This document shows, piece by piece, positions 51,945-60,332 of a stretch of 64,000 bases of DNA. The translations under genes were made by a program, and so were the position numbers. The DNA comes from Faecalispora jeddahensis (GTDB lineage: Bacteria; Bacillota; Clostridia; Oscillospirales; Acutalibacteraceae). Below the pieces are notes generated by a model. That model saw nothing but the letters and a program-made list of their open reading frames with translations, did no database searches and was not told the DNA's origin. Location of the stretch: assembly GCF_000577335.1 (NCBI RefSeq), contig NZ_CBYL010000015.1:1-64000 (forward strand). Reading direction: 5' to 3'. Numbering within the stretch: position 1 is the stretch's first letter; the number at the start of each line of letters is the position of its first letter.

Positions 51945-52748
51945 CTATTTTTTCAGAAGCAACTCTGAATTGAATTTTCTCGCGGACAAAAACAGCAGAA
52001 GCACATCTGCCAGAATCAGCACAAGGCCGGCCAGCAGAGTCCAGAACGCATCGAGGTAAATCAGCCCCGTAAACTGGCCGATCAGCACCAGCACCAGCGG
52101 CAGCACGATATAACCCGAAAGCTGCATGGATTCCAGATAGCTTTTCGACCGGCCGGAAAGCAGCACCATGAAAATGACGCCGAACACCGTTGCGGCGGGC
52201 GAGAGCACAAACACAAGCGCCAGCCAGTTCCAGTTGAGGAAGAACGGCATGTTCAGAATCAAGTTGCCAGCCCCGACCACAATGGAAAACGTGACAAAGG
52301 AAATGGTCGAAATCAGAAAGGACAGCGCCGCGCACCCCGCCACCTTTGCCTTGAACAGGCTGCGGGCCGAAAGCGGAGTCAGCAGCAGCGTCTCCATCGT
52401 TCCCCGTTCCTTCTCCCCCACAAAGCTGGCCGCAGCCGACGTGGTGGAGGACATCAGCGGGATCATCAGGAAGAACATGGGACAAACCAAGTTCACCATC
52501 AAATAGAACATGGACTGCTTCAGATCAAAATCGTCCAAAAGCTCCGGCGGCATCAGCTTCATCATGTTGTCCACCCCGTTGAGCTGATCGGACGGAGCAT
52601 ACAGCACCAGAAACAGGTACAGCGCCGGCAGAAGCACCACCATGCAGATCGGCACGCCAATCAGCGTGCCGCGCACACTGCGAATATGCCAGACCTCGTT
52701 AAAATCCTTCTTAAAGACAGCGAGCTCCGGCTCAGACAGCAGCTTCAT
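51945..52748 (-). CDS. ABC transporter permease (NatB/ABC-2 type)
   Basis: 267 residues with six predicted membrane helices and the ABC-2 feature FVGEKERGTMETLLLTPLS between helices 2 and 3. This matches the NatB-like export permeases (Na+ or drug export in Bacillus). It overlaps the ATPase gene by four bases (ATGA), so the two form a coupled operon. The exported substrate is unknown. Confidence 0.85.
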   Translation of the reverse strand: MKLLSEPELAVFKKDFNEVWHIRSVRGTLIGVPICMVVLLPALYLFLVLYAPSDQLNGVDNMMKLMPPELLDDFDLKQSMFYLMVNLVCPMFFLMIPLMSSTTSAAASFVGEKERGTMETLLLTPLSARSLFKAKVAGCAALSFLISTISFVTFSIVVGAGNLILNMPFFLNWNWLALVFVLSPAATVFGVIFMVLLSGRSKSYLESMQLSGYIVLPLVLVLIGQFTGLIYLDAFWTLLAGLVLILADVLLLFLSARKFNSELLLKK

Positions 52749-53653
52749 TTTGCCACCTCCTGACCCTGCAGGCAGGAAAAATAGACGTCTTCGAGTGTGG
52801 GGCGGATCAGCCGCGCCTCATATACGGGAATGTCCTGCGCGACCAGATCACGCAGAATCGCGGGCATTTCGGCCTCGGACGCGATTTCCGTTTCCCAGTA
52901 CTCCCCGTTTTTGACAAAGCCGTGCAGGGTCTGCTCCGGCTCTGTGCGGATGCCCGCTTTGATATGGCACCCGGCGCCTTCGCACAGGGCGGCAAAATCC
53001 CCCTGCAGAATCATCTGGCCGCGGTACAGAATCCCGTAGGTGGTGCACAGATCCTGCGCATAGCGCAGCTGATGCGTACACAAAAAGACGGTAACGCCGC
53101 TCTTTTTCGCCAGGGTGGAGATCATTTCATTCACCGCCTGGGCCGATTCGGGGTCAAGGCCGCTGGTGGGCTCGTCCAGAAACAGAACCTGCGGCTCATG
53201 CATCAGCGCGCGGGCCAAAGACAGGCGCTGCATCATTCCGGTGGAATACTGGCCCGCCTTCTGATCCCGGGCCTCCCAAAGCTCCAGCTCGCGCAGCAGC
53301 AGCTCGGCTCTCTCTTTGGCCTGGGCCCGGACGAGCCCGGCCGTCTGGCCGAAAAACTCCAGATTCTGCTGACCGGTCATATTGCCGTATAGATGGGCGG
53401 TTTCCGTCATGACCCCGCACAGGGCGTGAACCCGCTCCGGCTCGTTCTGCGGAGAAAGACCCATCACGGAGCATTCGCCGGCTGTGGGACGCAGAAGCCC
53501 GGTCAAAAGCTTGACGGTCGTCGTTTTGCCCGCGCCGTTTGGGCCCAGAAAACCGCACACGCCCCCCTGCGGCACCCGAAGAGTCAGCTCCGAGAGTGCG
53601 GCGGTCTTCCCGTCATACGATTTTCCCAGGCCCTGCGCAGCTATGGCGTTCAT
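52745..53653 (-). CDS. ABC transporter ATP-binding protein (NatA type)
   Basis: 302 residues: Walker A GPNGAGKTTTVKLLTG, signature region YSTGMMQRLSLARAL, Walker B VLFLDEPTSGLDP. A C-terminal extension of about 80 residues is typical of ABC-2 exporter ATPases. It pairs with the downstream permease; substrate unknown. ATG at 53653. Confidence 0.9.
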   Translation of the reverse strand: MNAIAAQGLGKSYDGKTAALSELTLRVPQGGVCGFLGPNGAGKTTTVKLLTGLLRPTAGECSVMGLSPQNEPERVHALCGVMTETAHLYGNMTGQQNLEFFGQTAGLVRAQAKERAELLLRELELWEARDQKAGQYSTGMMQRLSLARALMHEPQVLFLDEPTSGLDPESAQAVNEMISTLAKKSGVTVFLCTHQLRYAQDLCTTYGILYRGQMILQGDFAALCEGAGCHIKAGIRTEPEQTLHGFVKNGEYWETEIASEAEMPAILRDLVAQDIPVYEARLIRPTLEDVYFSCLQGQEVAK

Positions 53654-53707
53654 TGGGTCATCCGCCTCCTTTTCGATACGATCAGTAATGCCGCATGATA
53701 AAGCTGC

Positions 53708-53744
53708 CGGTTTCTTCCCCCGCCTGCGGCGGGGGAAGAAACCG
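53708..53744. repeat. Palindromic intergenic repeat, copy R8 (perfect)
   Basis: Perfect 17-base inverted repeat CGGTTTCTTCCCCCGCC, loop TGC, between the hydrogenase-like gene and the ABC operon. Core identical to R5 with different, still complementary, outer bases. Confidence 0.85.
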
Positions 53745-53783
53745 CTATATTGGTATCAGACTGTTTGAAAGTACATGAATCTA

Positions 53784-55232
53784 TTATGCTCTCTGCTCCA
53801 TGTGAATGTGCGTCAGATCGTGAATTTGCTCCAAATTTTCTTTAATGCCGCGTTTGTCGGCAGCGGCCAGCAGCTTCTGACGGTTCTTCATCAGCTTCTG
53901 CACCGGCTCTACGCCGCCGGGCCCGGCAACACAGCCGCCCTCGCAGGCCATGCCTTCGATCAGATCCTCCTGCATGCGGCCGGCGTTCATCACCATCAGC
54001 TGCTTTTTGCATTCCTTGGCGCCGCTGCATTTTACGCAGGAAACCGGCTGGTCAAAGCCGTCCTCGGCCAGAGCAGCCTCTACCGCCGCGGTAACACCGC
54101 CGCTGACGGCAAAGTTCTTGCCCTTGATGCTGCCGTCCTGCACGTTCTCCACCTCAAGAGTTTCTACCTCGATCTCTTTGGCACTGAACATGGCGGCCAG
54201 CTCTTCAAAGGTCATCACATAATCAGCGGTATTCTCCGCCTTCTGAATTTCGAGCTTCTTCGCAACACAGGGGCCAAAAAAGACAACCTTTATGTCCGGC
54301 TCATTTTCCTTTAAGTACCGCACGGTCAGCGTCATGGGAGACGCCGTATGAGAAATGTTGGGCTCGAGCTTTGGGAAATGCTTTTCGATCATATCCACAA
54401 ACGCCGGGCAGCAGGAGGTGGTCATCTTCTTGCCCTCCGCAACCACTTCCTTGAGCTCCTGCGCTTCGTGGTAGGCGGTGGCGTCCGCACCCAGAGAAAC
54501 CTCTACCGCATCGGCAAAGCCAAGCCGGCGCAGGCCCTCTTTGAGCTGACCGACATTCGCGGTTCCGAAATGGCCCTCAATGGCGGGGGCAAACACGGCG
54601 TATACCTTTTTGCCGGACTGAATCTCCTGAATCACGCTGACCAGACTGGAACGATCCGTAATCGCGCCGAACGGGCAACCCGCCATGCACGCGCCGCAGC
54701 TGATGCAGCGGCTGTAATCGATCGCTGCCAGACGGTATTCGTCCATGGTGATGGCGTTGACCGGGCAGGACCGCAGACAGGGGCGCATGGTGTCTGAAAT
54801 TGCGTTGTACGGGCAGGCAGCGGCACAGCGGCCGCACTCCTTACATTTTGCCGGGTCGATATACGCGCCGCGTCCGGTAACGCTGACCGCCCCAAAGGGA
54901 CAGGCCGCCACGCATTTCTTCGCCAGACATTTCTGACAGTTATCCGTTACATTAAAGCGGTTGATCGGACACCCCTCGCACGCGGCCGGAAGCACACCCA
55001 TTACGGCCTTGTCCTCCTGGCGGGGGAGATCTTCGCCGCAGGCCGCCGAAACGCGTTCACGGATGATTTCGCGCTCACGGTAAATGCAGCAGCGAAATGC
55101 GGGCTGCGGGCCGGGGATGATTTCATAGGGAATATCCCCCAGATGCTCTGACAACTGATTGTCATAACTCAGGCGTGCCACCGAAGACAGCACTCTATAC
55201 TTGAGCTGCTTTGCGTCATTGTCATACTTCAT
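53784..55232 (-). CDS. [FeFe]-hydrogenase-like protein with four-cluster ferredoxin domain
   Basis: 482 residues. The N-terminal part (about 85-190) has several CxxCxxCxxxC-type 4Fe-4S sites. The C-terminal part is the Fe-only hydrogenase large-subunit domain: L1 TSCCPAF (Cys274/275), L2 GPCVAKK (Cys322; usually MPC), L3 GMACEGGC (Cys430, Cys434), so all H-cluster cysteines are present. This resembles the 'group B' monomeric hydrogenases of Clostridia, whose role (H2 sensing or slow catalysis) is uncertain. ATG at 55232 with AGGGTGG upstream; GTG at 55244 is less likely. Confidence 0.85.
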   Translation of the reverse strand: MKYDNDAKQLKYRVLSSVARLSYDNQLSEHLGDIPYEIIPGPQPAFRCCIYREREIIRERVSAACGEDLPRQEDKAVMGVLPAACEGCPINRFNVTDNCQKCLAKKCVAACPFGAVSVTGRGAYIDPAKCKECGRCAAACPYNAISDTMRPCLRSCPVNAITMDEYRLAAIDYSRCISCGACMAGCPFGAITDRSSLVSVIQEIQSGKKVYAVFAPAIEGHFGTANVGQLKEGLRRLGFADAVEVSLGADATAYHEAQELKEVVAEGKKMTTSCCPAFVDMIEKHFPKLEPNISHTASPMTLTVRYLKENEPDIKVVFFGPCVAKKLEIQKAENTADYVMTFEELAAMFSAKEIEVETLEVENVQDGSIKGKNFAVSGGVTAAVEAALAEDGFDQPVSCVKCSGAKECKKQLMVMNAGRMQEDLIEGMACEGGCVAGPGGVEPVQKLMKNRQKLLAAADKRGIKENLEQIHDLTHIHMEQRA

Positions 55233-55291
55233 GCTAAAATCCACCCTACTTTTATCATTGTATTTTTATTGCGTACAATTAAAAGCATAAG

Positions 55292-55334
55292 AAACGTTCC
55301 GCAGCTTTCACAAAGGGTTGCGGAAACAGTTTCA
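55292..55334 (-). other. Leader hairpin of the hydrogenase-like gene
   Basis: Arms GAAACGTTCCGCA and TGCGGAAACAGTTTC around a loop, lying between the promoter and the start codon. Role unknown; it has no T-tract. Confidence 0.4.
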
Positions 55335-55350
55335 TGTTATCTTTGTGATT

Positions 55351-55379
55351 ATTATAACATTTCAACTGTATAATAACAA
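55351..55379 (-). promoter_or_regulatory. Probable promoter of the hydrogenase-like gene
   Basis: Minus strand TTGTTA, 17-base spacer, TATAAT, about 120 bases upstream of the start codon. No clear Rex operator (TTGTTAA-N4-TTAACAA) overlaps it. Confidence 0.6.
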
Positions 55380-55407
55380 GAGAGAAATAAAAATGATCTG
55401 CAAAAAA

Positions 55408-55469
55408 ACAGAAAAAAAACCGAAATGATATATCCTGTGAACCGCACAGGATTCTTTGGTTTTTTCTGT
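55408..55469. terminator. Orphan hairpin with T-tracts on both strands
   Basis: A stem TCCTGTG-AACCG-CACAGGA inside a longer A/T-rich stem (ACAGAAAAAA...CC / GG...TTTTTTCTGT). On the minus strand it is followed by GGTTTTTTTTCTGTTTTTTT, a strong terminator tail. No gene ends here on either strand, which suggests an unannotated transcript in 55470-56130 reading leftward or an isolating terminator. Confidence 0.5.
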
Positions 55470-55732
55470 GATTCCATGTGGGTTTTCTGAAATACCGGGT
55501 AGCCTTTCTTTCAATTTTCATACATTTTTATTCAAAATAATTCATAAATATCAATTTTCACCAGACCGCTTGCGTAATACATATGTACTCCAACAGAGGA
55601 CAGTAGTCCCTGCTCCGGCGAATTTGCTGAACTTGCTAAAATGCAAAAGAGGCCATGGGAAAAAGTTCCTGATTTTTCGATGAATTATTCTTCATATAAC
55701 GCAAAGTTTAAAAAAATAAAATAAAATTTTTC

Positions 55733-55761
55733 TTGCATTTTGCGATTGTTTATAGTACAAT
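55733..55761 (+). promoter_or_regulatory. Promoter of the leader RNA upstream of the polyamine cluster
   Basis: TTGCAT, 17-base spacer, TACAAT. Predicted transcript start near 55768, about 460 bases before the speD start codon. Confidence 0.7.
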
Positions 55762-55767
55762 GCATCT

Positions 55768-56063
55768 CGAAAGAAAAGTAGGATCAAAGCCTATTTTGAG
55801 CGAAGGTGAGCCTTTACCCTCGCGGCAACAACTTTTTTTGACCATTTCTTTCGCACCTTGCGGGAGAAATCAAACGCCATACGGACAGCTGGGTCAAAAT
55901 GCCGGTTGGCAACTTTCGTTGCCTTATTGATTGAGCCGTTGCTCAAATTTTATAAGTTGGTTACTTAAAACCGTGTGCTTTTCGCACATTACGCTTGTGA
56001 AACAATCAATAAGAGTAGTAAAAGTAAGTTATTGCTATATAGACTCTGATTCTCTGTACTTTT
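55768..56063 (+). ncRNA. Unassigned structured RNA (candidate cis-regulatory leader)
   Basis: Paired segments read in order: 55775-55782 with 55790-55797; 55800-55807 with 55816-55823; 55836-55843 (TTTTGACC) with 55892-55899 (GGTCAAAA), enclosing a 12-base-pair stem ATTTCTTTCGCA / TGCGGGAGAAAT; GGCAAC-TTTC-GTTGCC (55908-55923); a long-range TTATTGATTG (55924-55933) / CAATCAATAA (56003-56012), enclosing three small hairpins; AAAAGTA/TACTTTT (56020-56063). No coding frame fits. I do not recognise a known riboswitch or housekeeping RNA consensus (tmRNA, RNase P, SRP, 6S, SAM). Strand is inferred from the promoter and the downstream genes. Confidence 0.6.
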
Positions 56064-56074
56064 GAATAAATAAC

Positions 56075-56107
56075 AGCGGACTGACGCGCCTTTGCGCATG
56101 GCCCGCT
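56075..56107 (+). other. GC-rich hairpin between leader RNA and speD
   Basis: AGCGG...GCGC-CTTT-GCGC...CCGCT. Together with the following terminator-like hairpin it may form alternative folds in the expression region of the leader. Confidence 0.45.
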
Positions 56108-56147
56108 CGAAATAAAACAAAATCGACAGAATTGTGACTCAAGTGAT

Positions 56148-56192
56148 AAAGTGCGACACCCGCCGCGCTCACTTTGGGTCTTTTTTTATTTT
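56148..56192 (+). terminator. Terminator-like hairpin before speD
   Basis: Alternative stems AAAGTG...CACTTT and GA(CA)CCC...GGGTC are followed directly by TTTTTTTATTTT, 38 bases before the speD start. A terminator here, after a structured leader, would let the leader control the polyamine operon. Confidence 0.5.
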
Positions 56193-56229
56193 CTCCCCAC
56201 AAAAAATACGCCGGAAATCAGGTGACGGT

Positions 56230-57018
56230 ATGGAAAACAAACTGAAATTATATGGCTTTAACAATCTGACCAAATCCCTCAGCTTTAACATCTATGACGT
56301 CTGCTACGCCAAAAGCGAACGGGAACAGCGGGATTACATCGCTTATATTGACGAACAATATAATTCCGAACGGCTGACCGGGATTCTGGAACGCGTGACT
56401 GAAATGATCGGCGCGCATGTACTGAACATCTCAACACAGGATTACGACCCGCAGGGCGCGAGCGTCACCTTCCTGATCGCGGAGGAATCGATGCTGGCGG
56501 GACGCAGGGCCGGCACGCGCGCGGAGCTTTCCGGCGAAACGATGGTGGCACATCTCGACAAAAGCCACGTGACGGTGCACACCTACCCCGAATACCACCC
56601 GGACACCTTCCTCGCAACGTTCCGGGTCGATATTGACGTTGCCACCTGCGGCGAGATCACGCCTTTGAGCACACTAGACTACCTGATCGGCAGTTTTGAC
56701 TCCGACATCATCACCATGGATTACCGCGTGCGCGGCTTTACCCGCGACGTGACCGGCAAAAAGCTGTTCATGGATCATAAGATGACATCGATTCAGGATT
56801 TTATCGACGACAAGACCCTGCGCAAATACGACGCGATCGACCTGAACGTATACCAATCGAACCTGTTCCATACCAAGATGCTGATCAAAGACATCAATCT
56901 GCAGAACTATCTGTTCAATACCGACGTTTATGAGCTGCCGCCCCAGGCACGGCTGAAGATCACAGACAGCCTGCGGCGCGAGATGATTGAAATTTTCACC
57001 GGCAGCAACGTGTACTGA
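56230..57018 (+). CDS. speD: S-adenosylmethionine decarboxylase proenzyme (class 1A)
   Basis: Pyruvoyl enzyme producing decarboxylated AdoMet, the aminopropyl donor for spermidine. 262 residues, the length and pattern of the E. coli-type enzyme rather than the short Bacillus/Thermotoga type. The self-cleavage site is Lys111-Ser112 in [14 protein letters not shown], the same numbering as E. coli SpeD. ATG at 56230 with AGGTG upstream; the frame extends to 56134 across the leader hairpin without a site. First gene of the polyamine cluster. Confidence 0.93.
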   Translation: MENKLKLYGFNNLTKSLSFNIYDVCYAKSEREQRDYIAYIDEQYNSERLTGILERVTEMIGAHVLNISTQDYDPQGASVTFLIAEESMLAGRRAGTRAELSGETMVAHLDKSHVTVHTYPEYHPDTFLATFRVDIDVATCGEITPLSTLDYLIGSFDSDIITMDYRVRGFTRDVTGKKLFMDHKMTSIQDFIDDKTLRKYDAIDLNVYQSNLFHTKMLIKDINLQNYLFNTDVYELPPQARLKITDSLRREMIEIFTGSNVY

Positions 57019-57037
57019 ACGGAAAGGAGGCCCTTTG

Positions 57038-58492
57038 TTGAGCAAACTAGACCAAACCCGTATGCCCATCCGGCAGGCGCTGCTGGATTTTGAGGCGGAA
57101 CGGGTGGTTCCTTTTGATGTGCCCGGGCATAAGCACGGGCGCGGAAACCCCGAACTGACCCAGTTTTTGGGCGAGCGCTGCATGCAGCTTGACGTCAACT
57201 CCATGAAGCCGCTGGACAATCTGTGCCATCCGGTTTCCGTCATTCGCGAGGCGGAGGAGCTGGCCGCGGACGCATTCGGAGCGGCGCACGCTTTTTTTAT
57301 GGTGAACGGCACCACCTCTGCCGTGCAGGCGATGGTGCTTTCTGCCTGCAAGCACGGGGATGAAATCATCCTGCCGCGCAACGTGCACCGCAGCGTGATC
57401 AACGCGCTGATCCTGTGCGGTGCGACGCCCGTCTATGTCAATCCCGAAACCGACCACCGGCTCGGTATTTCGCTTGGGATGCGCCTTTCCGCGGTGGAGC
57501 AGGCGATCCGCGAGCACCCGAAGGCGCGGGCGGTTCTCGTGAACAACCCCACCTATTACGGCATCTGCTCGAACCTGAAAGCCATCACCGAACTGGCGCA
57601 CCAGCACGGCATGCTGGTGCTGGCGGACGAGGCGCACGGCACACACCTGTATTTTGGCGAAGACCTGCCCCTGTGCGCCATGAAGGCCGGGGCGGACATG
57701 GCTTCGGTAAGCATGCACAAATCCGGCGGCTCGCTGACCCAAAGCTCGTTTCTGCTGGTAAACGGCGGCATCAGCGCGGGGTATGTGCGGCAGATCATCA
57801 ACCTGACCCAGACGACCAGCGGCTCTTATCTGCTGCTGTCGAGTCTCGATATTTCCCGGAAAAAGCTTGCCACTGAGGGCAAAGAGATTTTTCGCCGGGT
57901 GGTGGAAATGGCCGAGTACGCGCGCGGCGAGATCAACCAGATCGGCGATTACTATGCCTATTCCCGCGAGCTGATCAACGGCGACACCGTGTACGACTTC
58001 GACACCACAAAGCTTTCCGTCAACACGCTGGAGCTGGGTCTGGCCGGAATCGAGGTCTACGACATTCTGCGCGATGAATACGATATTCAGGTAGAATTCG
58101 GTGACCTTGGCAATATATTGGCGTATCTGTCCGTCGGCGACCGCCACCGCGATCTGGAGCGGCTTGTCGGCGCGCTCGCGGAGATCCGCCGCAACTACAA
58201 GCGCGACAAAACGGGCATGCTGCGCATGGAGTACATCTCCCCCATCGTTGCGGTTGCGCCGCAAAAGGCTTTTTACGCCGAAAAGGAGGCTTTGCCCCTT
58301 GCGCAGAGCCCCGGGCGCATCTGCAGTGAATTTGTCATGTGCTATCCGCCGGGAATCCCGATCCTTGCCCCGGGCGAGCTGATTACCGGCGAAATACTGG
58401 AATATATTGAGTACGCCAAGGAAAAGGGCTGCTTTTTGACCGGCCCGGAGGATTTGAATCTGGAACGGCTCAACGTAATCAAGGAGGAATAA
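57038..58492 (+). CDS. speA: PLP-dependent Arg/Lys/Orn decarboxylase, probable arginine decarboxylase
   Basis: Fold-I decarboxylase of the prokaryotic Orn/Lys/Arg family. 484 residues, the short (Bacillus SpeA/YaaO-like) form lacking the N-terminal wing domain. PLP Lys228 is in SMHKSGG; Asp197 in DEAHGTH binds the pyridine nitrogen. It starts at TTG with AAAGGAGG upstream. Because an agmatinase is encoded three genes on, arginine is the most likely substrate, giving agmatine; lysine or ornithine cannot be excluded from sequence alone. Confidence 0.88.
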   Translation: MSKLDQTRMPIRQALLDFEAERVVPFDVPGHKHGRGNPELTQFLGERCMQLDVNSMKPLDNLCHPVSVIREAEELAADAFGAAHAFFMVNGTTSAVQAMVLSACKHGDEIILPRNVHRSVINALILCGATPVYVNPETDHRLGISLGMRLSAVEQAIREHPKARAVLVNNPTYYGICSNLKAITELAHQHGMLVLADEAHGTHLYFGEDLPLCAMKAGADMASVSMHKSGGSLTQSSFLLVNGGISAGYVRQIINLTQTTSGSYLLLSSLDISRKKLATEGKEIFRRVVEMAEYARGEINQIGDYYAYSRELINGDTVYDFDTTKLSVNTLELGLAGIEVYDILRDEYDIQVEFGDLGNILAYLSVGDRHRDLERLVGALAEIRRNYKRDKTGMLRMEYISPIVAVAPQKAFYAEKEALPLAQSPGRICSEFVMCYPPGIPILAPGELITGEILEYIEYAKEKGCFLTGPEDLNLERLNVIKEE

Positions 58493-58495
58493 GCG

Positions 58496-59356
58496 GTGGA
58501 TTTATGGTTTACTGAAAAACACGCGCCCGGCGTTAAGCTTTCCATCCGGGTGGACCGGCAGCTGTACAGCGGACAGAGCGAGTTTCAGCGCATCGATGTG
58601 TTTGAATCTGAAGAATTCGGCCGCTTTTTAACGCTCGACGGCTACATGATGCTGACAGAGCACGATGAGTTTATTTATCATGAAATGATCGTCCATGTCC
58701 CCATGGCGGTGCACCCCAAGGTGCGGCGCGTGCTGGTGATCGGCGGCGGCGACGGCGGCGCGGTGCGCGAGCTGATCCGCTACCCCGAGATCGAGCGGAT
58801 CGACTTAGTTGAGATCGACGAACAGGTAGTCACGGTCTGCCGTGAGCACCTGCCGTTTACGGCCTGCGGCTTTGACGACCCGAGAGTGAAGCTCTATTTT
58901 CAGGACGGGCTGAAATTTGTGCGCCGTCAGAGCGAGGAATACGACCTGATTCTGGTCGATTCCACCGACCCGTTCGGCCCCGGCGAGGGCCTGTTTACCC
59001 GGGAATTTTACGGCAACTGCTACAAGGCGCTCAAAGAGGACGGCATCATGGTCAACCAGCACGAAAGCCCGTTCTACGCGGTGGACGCGCTGGCCATGCA
59101 GCGGGCACACAAGCGAATCGTGAAATCCTTCCCCATCAGCCGCGTGTATCAGGCGCATATTCCCACGTACCCCTCCGGCCACTGGCTGTTCGGGTTTGCG
59201 TCGAAGGAATATCACCCGCTGAAAGATATGGACACCAAGCGCTGGAAGGAACGCGGCATTCCGACCCGCTATTATAACACCAAGCTGCACAGGGGCGCGT
59301 TCGCCCTGCCAAACTATGTGGAGGAGCTCCTGAAAAATGTCGAACACATTGACTAA
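58496..59356 (+). CDS. speE: Spermidine synthase
   Basis: Polyamine aminopropyltransferase: putrescine + decarboxylated AdoMet to spermidine + MTA. 286 residues: N-terminal beta-sheet domain, then a Rossmann domain with GGGDGGAVRE, VEIDEQVV and the active-site DSTDPFGPGEGLF loop. Starts at GTG with AAGGAGG nine bases upstream. The 3' end overlaps speB by 20 bases. Confidence 0.96.
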   Translation: MDLWFTEKHAPGVKLSIRVDRQLYSGQSEFQRIDVFESEEFGRFLTLDGYMMLTEHDEFIYHEMIVHVPMAVHPKVRRVLVIGGGDGGAVRELIRYPEIERIDLVEIDEQVVTVCREHLPFTACGFDDPRVKLYFQDGLKFVRRQSEEYDLILVDSTDPFGPGEGLFTREFYGNCYKALKEDGIMVNQHESPFYAVDALAMQRAHKRIVKSFPISRVYQAHIPTYPSGHWLFGFASKEYHPLKDMDTKRWKERGIPTRYYNTKLHRGAFALPNYVEELLKNVEHID

Positions 59357-60224
59357 AAACATTGAAACCTTTCTGGGCTGCGACAGCGAATACGAATCCG
59401 CAAGGGCCGTGCTGTTCGGCGCGCCGTTTGATTCCACCACGTCGTTCCGCCCCGGCACACGCTTTGCAAGCCGCGCCATGCGGGGCGACTCGTTCGGACT
59501 GGAAACGTACAGCCCCTATCAGGACAAGGATTTAACGGATATTTCCGTATTTGACGGCGGCGATCTGGAGCTTTGCTTCGGCGACACCCAAAAAGCCCTT
59601 GCGCAGATCGAAGAATTCGCCGCGGGCATATTGGAGGACGGCAAGCTTCCCGTGATGATCGGCGGCGAGCATCTGGTGACGCTGGGCGCGGTTCGGGCCG
59701 CGGTGAAGAAGCATCCCGATCTGCACATTCTGCATTTTGACGCGCACGCCGACCTGCGAGAGGAATATTTGGGCGCGGCCCTCTCCCACGCGACGGTGCT
59801 GCACCGCTGCTGGGATTTGGTGGGCGACGGCAAAATCTTTCAGTTCGGCATCCGTTCCGGCGACCGGAGCGAGTTTTTGTGGGGACGGCAGCATGTATCC
59901 ACCCACAAATTCAACTTTGAGGGGCTGGAAAAAACCATTACATCCCTTGAGGGCAAACCGGTCTACGTCACGATCGATCTGGACGTTCTCGACCCGTCGG
60001 TGTTTCCCGGCACGGGGACGCCGGAGCCGGGCGGCGTCAGCTTTTTGCAGCTGCTGCACGCGGTGCTGGCGCTGAAAGGGCTGCATGTCGTGGGCTGCGA
60101 CGTAAACGAGCTTTCCCCCGTTTACGACCAGAGCGGCGTTTCTACCGCGGTCGCCTGCAAAATCCTGCGGGAGCTGCTTTTAACGCTTGTCCCCGCTTCT
60201 GATGAAAAAAAAGAGATCAAATAA
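59337..60224 (+). CDS. speB: Agmatinase (ureohydrolase family)
   Basis: Mn2+-dependent hydrolysis of agmatine to putrescine and urea. 295 residues of the arginase/agmatinase fold, with metal-ligand motifs GGEHLVTLG, HFDAHADLRE and DLDVLDPS, and the Gly-rich PGTGTPEPGG substrate loop. Overlaps speE by 20 bases, so translation is coupled. Substrate assignment to agmatine rests on the cluster context and lack of arginase-specific features. Confidence 0.93.
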   Translation: MSNTLTKNIETFLGCDSEYESARAVLFGAPFDSTTSFRPGTRFASRAMRGDSFGLETYSPYQDKDLTDISVFDGGDLELCFGDTQKALAQIEEFAAGILEDGKLPVMIGGEHLVTLGAVRAAVKKHPDLHILHFDAHADLREEYLGAALSHATVLHRCWDLVGDGKIFQFGIRSGDRSEFLWGRQHVSTHKFNFEGLEKTITSLEGKPVYVTIDLDVLDPSVFPGTGTPEPGGVSFLQLLHAVLALKGLHVVGCDVNELSPVYDQSGVSTAVACKILRELLLTLVPASDEKKEIK

Positions 60225-60332
60225 ATCGTTCGTAACGATTCGTCTGAGTCTATTTGAGAAACGATACAGGCCGCCGGGAACTGAATCGGGCGGCAAATCC
60301 CCGTAAGGGAACAATACAGGAGGTATCATATT

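Noticed and set aside
55351-55379. Rex operator at the hydrogenase promoter
   Set aside because: Only TTGTTA matches one half-site; the second half-site TTAACAA is absent.
55456-55930. Short frames of 65-75 residues upstream of the polyamine cluster
   Set aside because: No ribosome binding sites; the second overlaps the promoter and stems of the structured RNA. RNA structure explains the sequence better.
56134-56229. N-terminal extension of SpeD starting at 56134
   Set aside because: It runs through the terminator-like hairpin and has no ribosome binding site; Ser112 numbering matches E. coli SpeD only with the start at 56230.
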